This document shows, in pieces, positions 8,154 to 16,605 of a stretch of 64,000 nucleotides of DNA. The stretch spans positions 2,188,722 through 2,252,721 of the forward strand of contig NZ_CP049865.1 of NCBI RefSeq assembly GCF_011393335.1, given 5' to 3'. Source of the stretch: Propioniciclava coleopterorum (GTDB lineage: Bacteria > Actinomycetota > Actinomycetes > Propionibacteriales > Propionibacteriaceae). Position 1 is the first letter of the stretch, and each line of letters starts with the position of its first letter. The notes under the pieces are model-generated. The model made no database searches. It saw only the letters and a program-made list of their open reading frames with translations, and was not told where the DNA came from. The position numbers and the translations under genes are program-made.

Positions 8154-9311
8154 ATGCTGCGCGTCGGCATCATCGGGACCGGCGGCATCTCGGCCGCCCA
8201 CATCAACGGCTACCTTGAGTTCGGCGATCGGTGCGAGATCGTCGGGCTGTGCGACATCGTCCCGGCCAAGGCCGAGGCCCGCAAGGAGGAGTTCGGCCTG
8301 ACGGGGGCGCGCGTCTACGACGACGCCGGCGCCATGCTCGCCGCCGAGGACCTCGACCTGGTCAGCATCGCCACCCCGCCCAACACGCACGCGCCGCTGG
8401 CGATCCAGGCGCTGCAGGCCGGCGTCAACGCGCTGGTGGAGAAGCCGATGGCGCCCTCGCTGGAGGAGTGCGACGCCATGCTGGCCGCCGCGGAGGCGTC
8501 CGGGAAGCTGCTCAGCGTGGTCGCCCAGAACCGGTTCCGCGACGATATGGCCACCCTCAAGGAGGCGCTCGAGTCGGGGCTGCTCGGCACCCTGTCGCAC
8601 GCCCAGATCAACTCGGTGTGGTCGCGCTCGCTGCCGTACTACGACCTGTGGTGGCGCGGCACGTGGGCGTCCGAGGGCGGCGGCTGCACCCTCAACCACG
8701 CCATCCACCACCTCGACCTGACGCTGTGGCTGCTCGGCCGCCCGAACGCGGTCACCGCGGTGCTGTCCAACGCCCAGCACGACAACGCCGAGGTCGAGGA
8801 CCTGTCGGTGGCGATCCTCGCCTACGACCGCGCGCTGGCCGAGGTCACCTCCTCGGTCGTCCACCACGGCGAGGACCAGCAGTCCATCATCATCCAGGGC
8901 CAGCATGCCCGGGTGGCGCAGCCGTGGCACGCGGCCGCCGACGCGCACCGGCCCAACGGCTTCCCGTCCGGCCCCAACACCGACCTGGTCGAGAAGCTGG
9001 ACGCCCTCGCCGAGGCCCACGAGCCGCTGCCGCACACCCGGCACGCCGGCCAGATCGGGGACGTCCTGGCCGCGCTGGCCGAGGGCCGCGAGCCGGCCAT
9101 CACCGCCGCCGACGGCCGCAACTCGATCGAGCTCGTCACCGCGATCTACGAGTCCGGCATCGAGCGCCGCACCGTCGATCTTCCGATCCCGCCCGAGGAT
9201 CCCTACTACTGCTCCGGCACGCTCGTCGAACGTGCGCCACACTTCTATGAGAAGTCCGCCTCGGTCAGCGACCTGGACGGCGAGATCACGGTGGGAGCAA
9301 CGCAGTCATGA
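8154..9311 (+). CDS. Gfo/Idh/MocA family oxidoreductase
   Basis: 385 residues. The N-terminal Rossmann fold begins RVGIIGTGGISAAH; the family motif with the catalytic lysine, ALVEKPMAPS, lies near residue 98; a downstream CTLNHAIHHLDL segment gives the histidines typical of the C-terminal alpha/beta domain. Members oxidise or reduce sugars, inositols or amino sugars with NAD(P). The C-terminal tail (PEDPYYCSGTLVERAPHF) is longer than minimal family members. It overlaps the next gene region and probably forms a two-gene operon with it. SD GGAAGG precedes ATG 8154. Substrate unknown, most likely a cyclitol or sugar derivative. Confidence 0.88.
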   Translation: MLRVGIIGTGGISAAHINGYLEFGDRCEIVGLCDIVPAKAEARKEEFGLTGARVYDDAGAMLAAEDLDLVSIATPPNTHAPLAIQALQAGVNALVEKPMAPSLEECDAMLAAAEASGKLLSVVAQNRFRDDMATLKEALESGLLGTLSHAQINSVWSRSLPYYDLWWRGTWASEGGGCTLNHAIHHLDLTLWLLGRPNAVTAVLSNAQHDNAEVEDLSVAILAYDRALAEVTSSVVHHGEDQQSIIIQGQHARVAQPWHAAADAHRPNGFPSGPNTDLVEKLDALAEAHEPLPHTRHAGQIGDVLAALAEGREPAITAADGRNSIELVTAIYESGIERRTVDLPIPPEDPYYCSGTLVERAPHFYEKSASVSDLDGEITVGATQS

Positions 9312-9340
9312 ACAACAACAACGCACAAGGAGCGATCTCC

Positions 9341-10420
9341 ATGGCCTCTGACGGGATGAACTACGCGCCCGCACCCATGCCCAAGCCCGTCGTCGAGCCC
9401 GGCGACTTCACCTTCTCGGTGGTCGGCCTGGACCACGGCCACATCTTCGGGATGACCGAGGGGCTGCTGGGCGCCGGCGCCACCCTGAAGTCGGTCTACG
9501 ATCCCGACCCGGCCAAGCTCGAGGCCTTCAAGGGCCTGTTCCCCGACGTCGAGGTGGCCCGCGCCGAGGAGGAGATCCTGGGCGACGATGCCGTGCAGCT
9601 CGTCGCGGGCGCCGCGGTCACCGCCGACCGGGCGCCGCTGGGCCTGCGCGTCATGGAGGCCGGCAAGGACTACTTCACCGACAAGGCGCCGCTGACCACC
9701 CTGGAGCAGTTGGCCGCGGTCCGCGAGACCACCGCCCGCACCGGCCAGAAGTACGCCGTCTACTACAGCGAGCGCATCCACGTCGAGGCCGCCGTCATGG
9801 CCGGCCAGCTCATCGAGCAGGACGCCATCGGCCGCGTCATCCAGGTGATGGGCATGGGCCCGCATCGCCTCAACGCGCCGTCGCGTCCGGACTGGTTCTT
9901 CGACAAGGAGCGCTACGGCGGCATCCTGTGCGACATCGGCTCGCACAACTTCGAGCAGATGCTGTACTTCACCGGCGCGAAGGACGCGACGGTCACCGAC
10001 TCCAACATCGCCAACTACGCGCACCCGGAGTACCCGGGTCTGGACGACTTCGGCGACGCCCACATCGTGATGGACAACGGCGCCTCGGGCTACGTCCGCG
10101 TCGACTGGTTCACCCCGGACGGCCTCAGCACCTGGGGCGACGGGCGCACCTTCATCCTCGGCACCGAGGGCTACATCGAGCTGCGCAAGTACGCCAACAT
10201 CACCACCGGCGAGGGCCCCGGCCACGTCTTCCTGGTCGACGGCAAGGGCGAGCACCACTTCAACGCCACCGGCAAGGTGGGCTACCCGTTCTTCGGTCAG
10301 CTCGTCCTCGACTCGCTGAACCGCACCGAGAACGCGATGACGCAGGAGCACGCGCTCAAGGCCGCCGAGCTGTCGGTCCAGGCCCAGCTCCAGGCGCGGG
10401 ACCTCACCCCGCGCGGCTGA
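9341..10420 (+). CDS. Second Gfo/Idh/MocA family oxidoreductase
   Basis: About 359 residues with a Gfo/Idh/MocA layout: an N-terminal nucleotide-binding domain starting FSVVGLDHGHIFG, which departs from the usual GxGxxG, a DYFTDKAPLTTLEQL segment at the place of the EKP motif (lysine kept, Glu-Lys-Pro altered), and GGILCDIGSHNFEQML in the second domain. I prefer ATG 9341 because AAGGAG lies eight bases upstream; ATG 9308 overlapping the previous stop (ATGA) would add eleven asparagine-rich residues. The altered nucleotide motif makes it a divergent branch, possibly acting with its neighbour on successive steps of one sugar pathway (inference). Confidence 0.85.
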   Translation: MASDGMNYAPAPMPKPVVEPGDFTFSVVGLDHGHIFGMTEGLLGAGATLKSVYDPDPAKLEAFKGLFPDVEVARAEEEILGDDAVQLVAGAAVTADRAPLGLRVMEAGKDYFTDKAPLTTLEQLAAVRETTARTGQKYAVYYSERIHVEAAVMAGQLIEQDAIGRVIQVMGMGPHRLNAPSRPDWFFDKERYGGILCDIGSHNFEQMLYFTGAKDATVTDSNIANYAHPEYPGLDDFGDAHIVMDNGASGYVRVDWFTPDGLSTWGDGRTFILGTEGYIELRKYANITTGEGPGHVFLVDGKGEHHFNATGKVGYPFFGQLVLDSLNRTENAMTQEHALKAAELSVQAQLQARDLTPRG

Positions 10421-10432
10421 GACCCCTCCACG

Positions 10433-10471
10433 CAGCGGTGCCCGCCTCCCCCGGGGAGGCGGGCACCGCTG
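10433..10471. terminator. Strong bidirectional terminator hairpin
   Basis: A 19-bp perfect inverted repeat (CAGCGGTGCCCGCCTCCCC with its complement) between the Gfo/Idh operon and a convergent small gene. The very long GC stem needs no T-tract in a high-GC actinobacterium. Confidence 0.85.
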
Positions 10472-10480
10472 TCGGTGTGA

Positions 10481-10642
10481 TCAGGACTTGTCGTCGTCCG
10501 AGGGGCCGGGGCCGAGCGGGATCGCGCCGGTGCCGTCCTGCTCCTCCTCGATGACCTCGGTCTCCTCGAGTTCCTCGACCGCGAGGTCCTCCTGCTTCTT
10601 GCGGAGGTCCTCGTCGTCCTGCGTGCGGTCCGGGTCGCTCAT
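10481..10642 (-). CDS. Small highly acidic protein of unknown function
   Basis: 53 residues, rich in Asp and Glu (for example DDEDLRKK and EELEETEVIEEEQD), no hydrophobic core and no recognisable domain, so probably intrinsically disordered and cytosolic. It is well supported as a gene: AAGGAGA lies just upstream of the ATG, a TATAGT -10 box is at 10723-10718 and a strong hairpin follows the stop. Similar short acidic proteins are common orphan genes in actinobacteria. Function unknown. Confidence 0.6.
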   Translation of the reverse strand: MSDPDRTQDDEDLRKKQEDLAVEELEETEVIEEEQDGTGAIPLGPGPSDDDKS

Positions 10643-10825
10643 GGGGTCTCTCCTTGCTGCTCGCTCGGATGCCGGGCGACCCGGGTGTCCAGGCCGCTTC
10701 CCGGCGGGGGTGCGGCCACTATAACCACGTCCGGTGCGCCACGTCAGGGGTGCCGAACCGGCCCTGAGCAGGGCGGGCGTCCGGACGCGCTGTCTGTTCG
10801 GCGTCCGGACGCCCCGCCTGTTCGA

Positions 10826-10846
10826 CGCCCCGGGCGAGCCGGGGCG
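10826..10846 (-). terminator. Terminator hairpin of the META lipoprotein gene
   Basis: Eight-bp perfect stem CGCCCCGG/CCGGGGCG with a five-base loop, 12 bases after the stop of the lipoprotein gene on the minus strand. Just beyond it lie two 12-bp palindromes GCGTCCGGACGC (10777-10788 and 10801-10812). Confidence 0.55.
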
Positions 10847-10857
10847 CGCCGGCGAGG

Positions 10858-11646
10858 TCAGCCGCGGCGGGCCGTCACCATGGTCGCGCCGCCCTCGGCG
10901 AGCCGCAGGGTGTCGCCCTCGATCTGGTACGAGGTCGCCTTCTCCAGGGCCGCGGCGAACTGCTGCTCCTGCTGCATGACGCCCTCGGGGGCGGGGCACA
11001 TCTTGCGCGTCGTGGCGAGCGGCCCGAGCTTGATCGTGCCGTCGGAGAACGTCGCCGCGCCGTTGATGGCGTTGCAGCCGGCGTTGGCCGAGACGGAGTC
11101 GCCGGTGAAGGCCACCGTCACCTCGGTGTCGACGATCGGGCTGGTCACCCCACCCGCGCCGTTGTTGAACCCGGTGACGACCCATTTGGTTCCGTCGAGG
11201 TCCTGGGAGGTCACGGCGAACGCGAGGATCGCCTTGCCGGACGCGTCACGCAGTTCGAGGCGGTCGAAGCGGGCGGCGTAGGTGCGGACCTCCTTCAGCG
11301 CGCTGAGGAAGGCGGTCTCCTGGGTCATCACGTCGGGCGCGCACGCCATCATCGTGGAGGTGGCGTCCCCGACCGTGAGGGTGTCGCCGTGCAGCGTGAA
11401 CGACGCCTGGTAGCGGTTGCACCCGGCGCTGCCGCTCACGCGGCCGTCCGCGCCGAACAGCGCGGTGACGGTGGACCCGGCGACGGGGGCGGCGCCGCGC
11501 AGGTCCTCCAGCACCCAGGAGGTGCCTCGGGGGTCGCTGTTGGCGGCGTCCGGCCGCGGCGTGCCCGCGGGGACCGCGTCGTACGCGCACCCCGTCAGCA
11601 GCAGCGGCAGCGCGCACAGCGCGACCCAGAATGTACGGATGGTCAT
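10858..11646 (-). CDS. Lipoprotein with two META (HslJ-like) domains
   Basis: 262 residues. The signal peptide ends in the lipobox LLTGC (Cys20), so the mature protein is lipid-anchored outside the membrane. Two META-type domains follow: the first from WVLEDLRG to residue ~130 with SGSAGCNRYQASF and MMACAPDVM; the second from TKWVVTGFNN with SANAGCNAINGAA and KMCPAPEGVM. The conserved cysteine pairs in each domain are typical of HslJ/META proteins, some of which are heat-shock or motility-related; biochemical function is unknown for most. Transcribed alone with its own terminator. Confidence 0.85.
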   Translation of the reverse strand: MTIRTFWVALCALPLLLTGCAYDAVPAGTPRPDAANSDPRGTSWVLEDLRGAAPVAGSTVTALFGADGRVSGSAGCNRYQASFTLHGDTLTVGDATSTMMACAPDVMTQETAFLSALKEVRTYAARFDRLELRDASGKAILAFAVTSQDLDGTKWVVTGFNNGAGGVTSPIVDTEVTVAFTGDSVSANAGCNAINGAATFSDGTIKLGPLATTRKMCPAPEGVMQQEQQFAAALEKATSYQIEGDTLRLAEGGATMVTARRG

Positions 11647-11730
11647 GAGGCCCTCCCGGTCTCGTCGTCGGCGCGCCTGTTCGCCCCGTTGCGCTGCGCG
11701 TCGTCCGTCCAGTTTAGTGGCGGACGGATC

Positions 11731-12225
11731 TCAGGGCCGCATCAGCGTCAGCAACTCGCGGGCCCAGGCGGCGGCCTTGGCCGTGTCGACGTGGTCCTGG
11801 CTGCCCTTGCCCAGCACCGCCAGAAGCAGGCGCTGGAAGAAGCCGACCTCCTCCTTGACGTAGCGGCCCGCGAAACTCTCCGACGCCGCGGCGTCGACGG
11901 ACTCGACGGCCGGCCGGTTGTAGCCCAGCGCCTCCTCGCGCTTGCTGGGATCGGCGGCGTTCAGGCACGTGTTGAACACCGCGACCTTCGTGGCCAGCAG
12001 GGCGGCCTGGTGGGCGTCCAGCCAGGCGGACGCCTCGGGGTACCACACCGTCGCGTTGATGCCCGAACCCACCACCACGAGGTCGGCGCCGTCGATCGTC
12101 GGGGCGTCGGCGAGCGAGGCGAGCCGGACGCGGTGGCCGCCCTGGCGGAGCGGCGCCTCCAGCGCGCGGGCGATGTCGTGGGCGGCACCGCTGCGGGTGG
12201 CGTAGGCGATCAGGACGGAACCCAT
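11731..12225 (-). CDS. Flavodoxin-domain protein (HemG-like)
   Basis: 164 residues with the flavodoxin fold: the phosphate-binding loop is YATRSGAAHDIA at residues 8-19, the usual T/SxTGxT being SGA here, followed by VVVGSGINATVWYPEA, the second FMN-binding loop. The tail FFQRLLLAVLGKG resembles the C-terminus of protoporphyrinogen IX dehydrogenase HemG and related menaquinone-dependent flavodoxins. It could be an FMN electron carrier or oxidoreductase. A TAGTGT -10 box seven bases upstream of the ATG implies a leaderless mRNA and overlaps an inverted repeat, so expression is probably repressor-controlled. HemG activity is not established. Confidence 0.78.
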   Translation of the reverse strand: MGSVLIAYATRSGAAHDIARALEAPLRQGGHRVRLASLADAPTIDGADLVVVGSGINATVWYPEASAWLDAHQAALLATKVAVFNTCLNAADPSKREEALGYNRPAVESVDAAASESFAGRYVKEEVGFFQRLLLAVLGKGSQDHVDTAKAAAWARELLTLMRP

Positions 12226-12232
12226 GATTCCT

Positions 12233-12249
12233 ACACTACAGGCTGTAGT
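12233..12249 (-). promoter_or_regulatory. Inverted-repeat operator overlapping flavodoxin -10
   Basis: ACTACA-GGC-TGTAGT (12235-12249) overlaps the -10 box TAGTGT (12238-12233), ten bases before the start codon. The TACTACA/TGTAGTA style recalls BlaI/MecI/CopY-type operators, but the regulator is not identified. Confidence 0.5.
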
Positions 12250-12286
12250 AATGCCGAGGCGAGTCGGGTTTCCTTCCCGGCGTCGC

Positions 12287-14464
12287 TCAGTCGACCGCCT
12301 CCACCAGGTGCAGCACGGCGTTCTCGGGGAACATCAGGGGGGCCGCCACGCCCGCGCCGGCGAGCGCGGCGCCGGTCAGGACGACGCCCTCGCCGTCGCC
12401 CCACCACGCGGGCGGGCGGAGTGCGGGCGGCCGGCCGGCCAGCAGCGGACGCACCCGGTAGCGGCGGTCGGCGTCCAGCCCGGGCAGGCGCAGGCGTCCG
12501 GGCAGGGCGGTGTCGGGGGAGGCGACCAGCGCGTGGCTGAACACCGCCCGGGAGCGGTCCGGCGCGACGACCCCGCCGGCCAGGATCGCGGGGTCGGGGT
12601 GGTCGATCCGGATCAGGTCGCCGCGGAGCAGCAGCCCGCGTTCGCGCTTGTAGAAGGCGATCCACTCGGCGAGCTCGGCCCGATCCTCGGGGCCGGCCGT
12701 GCGCAGGTCCCACTCGATGCCCAGGTGGCCGAACACGGCCGTGGCCGCGCGGAAGTTTAGGGTGTGCGAGCGGCCCGTCGTGTGCGAGGTGCCGCTGGCG
12801 ATGTGGGAGCCCATCATCTCCGGGGGGACGAGCTGGGTCGTGCCGCGCAGCATCCGCTGGCGGTCGAGCGGGTCGATGCAGTCCGACACCCAGACCCGAT
12901 CGGTGCGCGCGAGCACCCCCAGGTCGACGCGGGCGCCCCCGGAGGAGCACGACTCGATCTCCAGGCGCGGGTGGGCCGCCCGCAGGTCGTCCATCAGCCG
13001 GTAGGCCGCCAGGGTCTGCGCGTGCACGCCCGGGCGTCCGGACGGCTGGGTGCCCGCGTCGATCAGGTCGCGGTTGTGGTCCCACTTGATGTAGTCGAGG
13101 TCGTACTCGGCGATCACGGCGCTCATCGCGTCCCGGACGTGGGCGTAGCACTCCGCGATGCCCAGGTTCAGCACCTGCTGCTGCCGCGACGGGATCGGCG
13201 TGCGTCCGCCGGTGGCCATCACCCACTCGGGATGCGCCCGCGCGACGTCGGAGTCGAGGTTCACCATCTCCGGCTCGAACCACAGCCCGAACTGCATCCC
13301 CAGCCCGCGGACGTGATCCACGAGCGGGTGCAGGCCCTGGGGCCAGACGTCCGGGGACACGAACCAGTCCCCGAGCCCGGCCGTGTCGTCGCGCCGCGCC
13401 CCGAACCAGCCGTCGTCCAGCACGTAGCGCTCGACCCCGACCGAGGCCGCGATGTCGGCCAGCTCCAGCAGCGGCTCCAGGGCGTGGTCGAAGTAGACCG
13501 CCTCCCACACGTTGAGCGTCACCGGACGCGCGGCGTCCGGGTGCCCGGGGCGGGCGCGCATGAACCGGTGGAACCGGCGCGCCACGGCGTCCAGCCCCCG
13601 GCCGTGGGAGCCGTGCAGCCAGGGCGAGGTGTAGCTCGCGCCCGGTTCGAGGACGACCTCGCCGGGCAGCAGCAGCTCGCCGCCGCCCAGGACGCGCTCG
13701 CCCGTCAGGACGCGTTCGGCGTAGTGGGTGTGGTTCCCGCTCCAGCCGACGTGGACGCCCCACACGTCGCCGCCGGCGAATCCGAAGCCTGGGCTGCCGG
13801 CGTGCAGGACGGTCGCCGCGTCCGCGCCGGTGCGGCCGTGGCGTCCCTCGCGCAGGTGGGTGCCGAGGGTGAACGCCCGCCGCTGCGGGACCCGCTCCTT
13901 GCCCCAGCGTCCGCCGTAGTCGAGCAGTTCGTCCGCCTCCGCGGGCACCGGGTAGGCCAGGGTGAGGTCGTCGAGCTGGTAGGCGTCCGTCCCGGTGTTG
14001 GTCAGAATGGCGCGGCTGCGCAGCAGGCCGCCGGCCGCCAGCTCGACGGTGAGCGACAGCCCCAGCCCGGACGCCTCGTCGCCGGCCTCCACCTCCAGGT
14101 GGCGTCCGGTGGCCAAGGTCGGCGCATCGGATCCGTCCGCCGCGAGGGGAGCGCCGTCGAGGGTGAGGCCGGTGACCGCGAAGCGCGGCGACCAGTCGCG
14201 CCCCGCGCGCGACCCGCTGATCCCGGGGCGTCCGACCCAGCCGGTGTGCGCCTCGGGCAGCAGGGCCAGCCGCGGTGGCGTGTCGGGCAGGTTGGGGCCG
14301 GGCGGCGGAACCGCCGCGGCCGCGACGGCCGCCGCGTCCGCGGGGCTCAGATCGCCCAGGTCGGCTCCCCAGTGCAGGATCGCGGGCAGGCGTCCGGCCG
14401 TGAGATCGAGGAGGACGGCGACGTCGTCGCCGCGCAGCAGGACGGACGTGTGGTGCGCGGTCAT
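12287..14464 (-). CDS. GH36 alpha-galactosidase
   Basis: 725 residues, the full length of GH36 group I enzymes: N-terminal beta-supersandwich, central TIM barrel, C-terminal beta-sandwich. The nucleophile motif YIKWDHNRD (Asp462), the substrate-binding SCSSGGARVDLG and the acid/base motif VWVSDCIDP (Asp528) are all intact, as are YVLDDGWFGARRDD and GLWFEPEMV. It hydrolyses terminal alpha-1,6-galactosides such as melibiose and raffinose. No signal peptide, so it acts in the cytosol on imported sugar. No transporter is adjacent; the decayed SorC/transketolase remnants directly upstream suggest a sugar locus that lost genes. Confidence 0.95.
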   Translation of the reverse strand: MTAHHTSVLLRGDDVAVLLDLTAGRLPAILHWGADLGDLSPADAAAVAAAAVPPPGPNLPDTPPRLALLPEAHTGWVGRPGISGSRAGRDWSPRFAVTGLTLDGAPLAADGSDAPTLATGRHLEVEAGDEASGLGLSLTVELAAGGLLRSRAILTNTGTDAYQLDDLTLAYPVPAEADELLDYGGRWGKERVPQRRAFTLGTHLREGRHGRTGADAATVLHAGSPGFGFAGGDVWGVHVGWSGNHTHYAERVLTGERVLGGGELLLPGEVVLEPGASYTSPWLHGSHGRGLDAVARRFHRFMRARPGHPDAARPVTLNVWEAVYFDHALEPLLELADIAASVGVERYVLDDGWFGARRDDTAGLGDWFVSPDVWPQGLHPLVDHVRGLGMQFGLWFEPEMVNLDSDVARAHPEWVMATGGRTPIPSRQQQVLNLGIAECYAHVRDAMSAVIAEYDLDYIKWDHNRDLIDAGTQPSGRPGVHAQTLAAYRLMDDLRAAHPRLEIESCSSGGARVDLGVLARTDRVWVSDCIDPLDRQRMLRGTTQLVPPEMMGSHIASGTSHTTGRSHTLNFRAATAVFGHLGIEWDLRTAGPEDRAELAEWIAFYKRERGLLLRGDLIRIDHPDPAILAGGVVAPDRSRAVFSHALVASPDTALPGRLRLPGLDADRRYRVRPLLAGRPPALRPPAWWGDGEGVVLTGAALAGAGVAAPLMFPENAVLHLVEAVD

Positions 14465-14679
14465 GGCACCACTCTTGCGGGGCGACGCCCCCGGTTCCAG
14501 CGGGTTCCGCCGGATTGCCGCGCCAGTCCCGCGCGTGGGGGACGCGTCCGCACCGGGCCACGCCCGGCCGGGCTCCGGCGCCGGCCCGAGGGCATCCGGC
14601 GGCGAGCAGACGCCCTGCGCCCGGTTCCCCCGCCGGGTCGGTGCGCCGGGTCGGTCATCCGGCGCGGGCGCGGGCCCGA

Positions 14680-15009
14680 TCAGTCGGCGACGAGCGCGGA
14701 CGCGGTGTCGACGTCGGTGATCAGCGTGGTGACCCAGCCGCCCAGCAGCGCGGCCCGGATCGCTTCGACCTTGCGCGGGCCCCCGGCGGCGGCCACGCGG
14801 CGGGGGACGCGGCGCAGTTGGGCCTCGGTGATCCCTGCGATCTGGGCGTCCACGTCGGCGTTCAGGGCGCGCCCCTGCCCGTCGAAGTACCGGAAGCAGA
14901 TGTCGCCCACGCCGCCCAGCCGCTGCACCCGGTCGGCGACGCCGTCCAGGATCGTGCCGCTGTCGCGCAGCAGCGGCGAGGGCTCGACGCTGCCGATGCC
15001 GACCAGCGC
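14680..15009 (-). pseudogene. SorC-family regulator remnant, C-terminal third only
   Basis: About 109 codons matching the end of the SorC/DeoR-type sugar-binding domain: ALVGIGSVEPSPLLRDSG, then VGDICFRYFDGQGR, ITEAQLRRVPRRVAAAGG, KVEAIRAALLGGW and TDVDTASALV. Full-length proteins have about 310-320 residues, with an N-terminal helix-turn-helix; here the first two thirds are absent because the frame runs, at about 15009, straight into transketolase sequence coded on the other strand. Without DNA-binding and most of the effector domain it cannot act as a regulator. SorC proteins usually control pentose, polyol or dihydroxyacetone genes. Confidence 0.85.
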
Positions 15010-15561
15010 CTGCCCAACATGACGGTGGTCGTGCCCGCCGATCCGGCGCAGACCGCCGCGGTGCTGCGCTGGGCCCACGGCCACGACGGCCCGGTCTACG
15101 TCCGGATCGCGCGGGAGCCCGTGCCGGCGATCTTCGACACCGACCACGTCTTCCGTCCCGGCCGGGTCGACGTGGTGCGCGAGGGGAGCGACGTGACCCT
15201 CGTGGCCAACGGCATCGTGCTGCACCGCACCCTGGCCGCCGCCGAGGCGCTGGCCGCGGAGGGTGTCGAGGCGCGGGTGCTGGCCGCCGCGTCGGTCAAA
15301 CCGCTGGACGACGCGGCGATCCTCGCCGCCGCGCGCGAGACCGGCGCCATCGTCACCGTCGAGGAGGGTTACGCCGCCGGCGGGCTGGGCGGCGCCGTCA
15401 GCGAACTGGTGGCCCGCGAGGCGTCCGCCCCGGTGCGGGTGCTCGGCTTCGGCGACGCCTTCGCCGCGACCGGCTCGGTGGACTGGCTGCTCGCCCAGGC
15501 CGGCCTCACGCCGGCCGGGATCGCCGCCGCGGCGCGCGATCTGCTGCGGGTGGCCGCCTGA
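15010..15561 (+). pseudogene. Transketolase C-terminal subunit remnant, 5' half missing
   Basis: The frame begins abruptly with RLPNMTVVVPADPAQT, an internal part of the pyrimidine-binding domain, and continues through PVYVRIAREPVP, the C-terminal transketolase domain VTLVANGIVLHRTL, VEEGYAAGGLGGAV and a normal end. About 183 of roughly 310 residues of a split-transketolase TktC subunit remain; the thiamine-contacting N-terminal half and a partner TktN gene are missing. ATG 15019 could in principle start a fragment but no good SD is visible. Divergent to the SorC remnant; both lose their 5' ends at the same point, as one deletion would produce. Confidence 0.85.
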
Positions 15562-15587
15562 GGGCGCCGACGTCGGTCAGGAGGCGT

Positions 15588-16513
15588 TCAGTCCAGCGCG
15601 AGGCGCCGCGCCATCACCGGGATCAGCGCGTCGCGGAACCGGCGCCGGAACGTTCCCAACTCCTCCAGGCCGGGCGGAGCCGGACGCCGCCCCGCGTCGG
15701 CGAGGAACGCCATGGCCCCCAGCAGCGCGTCCGTGAGGACCTGCGGCGATACGCCCCGTGCGGCCAGCCAGGCGTCGGTGACCTCGCCGGGGTCGAAGGT
15801 CGCGCCCTGGCCGTACGCGGTCGCCGTGAGCAGGCAGGCGTCCAGGTGCGCCGTGCCGCGGGCCGCCCACGGCCAGTCCAGGATCCAGGCCCGCCCGTCG
15901 GCCAGCAGGGTGTTGTCGGAGCGGGCGTCCACGACGCAGAGCCGGTCCCCGTCGCTGCGGGGCAGGGCATCGAGCGCGAGTCGGTCGAGCTCCGGAAGGT
16001 GCGCGGCGATCCACGGATCGAGGTCGGGATCGGGATCGTGGATCAGCCGGGTGAACCCCGCGTAGTCGGATCCCAGCATCTCCGAGGCGGCTGGCAGGTC
16101 GAGAGCGGACGCGTCGACGGCGCCGACCGCTCCGAGGGCGTCCAGGGTCGCTTCGAAGTCGGGGAGCAGCCAGGGGATCTCCGGCTGCCGGCCGTCCACG
16201 TCCTCGAAGAGCAGCACCACCCAGCCGTCCAGTTCGGTCGTCGCGAGCATGCGCGGCGCCGGGACGCCCGCGGGCAGCAGCGCGTTCACCCGCGCCTCGG
16301 TGCGGTAGAGCGCCGCCGAACCTCGTTCTGGCTCGGGTGAACGGCCTTGCAGAACGCCCGACGGCCGTCGGCGAGCCGCAGCCGCTCGGCCGCTCCCGGT
16401 GAGAAGCCCCCGGTCTGGGGCAGGTGTTCGACGACCGCGCCGCCCAGGGCGGACTCCACCCAGGCGTGGACCGGCCCGGGGAGGTCCTGGTATCCGATGC
16501 GTCGCGTGAACAC
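15588..16513 (-). pseudogene. Aminoglycoside-phosphotransferase-fold protein, frameshifted
   Basis: Two adjacent frames encode one APH/choline-kinase-like protein. Frame one (from ATG 16513) gives RRIGYQDLPGPVHAWVE to FCKAVHPSQNE; frame two continues GSAALYRTEARVNALL through LLFEDVDGRQP and the catalytic loop CVVDARSDNTLL to the C-terminus. The total is 926 bases, one short of a multiple of three; restoring one G in the GG at about 16322 (GAGGTTCG) joins the frames. The catalytic His of HxD is replaced (VVD) while Asp and Asn are kept, and ILDWPWAARG supplies the second metal Asp. Substrate unknown. Real pseudogene or consensus error cannot be told apart here. Confidence 0.8.
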
Positions 16514-16605
16514 ACCGGCACGCTACCGGCTGCGCGGCGGATCGCCGGTGGCGGGCGGGGCGCGTCGTTAGGGTGGACGCCGACGCCGACACCAGGAGGA
16601 AGCGC

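Noticed and set aside
5591-8206. An 871-codon minus-strand open frame spanning the GntR and dehydrogenase genes
   Set aside because: Only its last 234 codons (the GntR protein) have family motifs; the rest is antisense to the intact dehydrogenase gene.
10777-10812. Two identical 12-bp palindromes as terminal repeats of a small mobile element
   Set aside because: No transposase or target duplication; the motif is the over-represented GCGTCC/GGACGC word seen throughout the window.
14515-15561. A 348-codon plus-strand open frame running through the 14.5-15.0 kb region into the transketolase remnant
   Set aside because: Its first half is the mirror of the SorC coding strand (Gly/Arg/Pro-rich, no family match); only the part after ~15010 resembles a protein.
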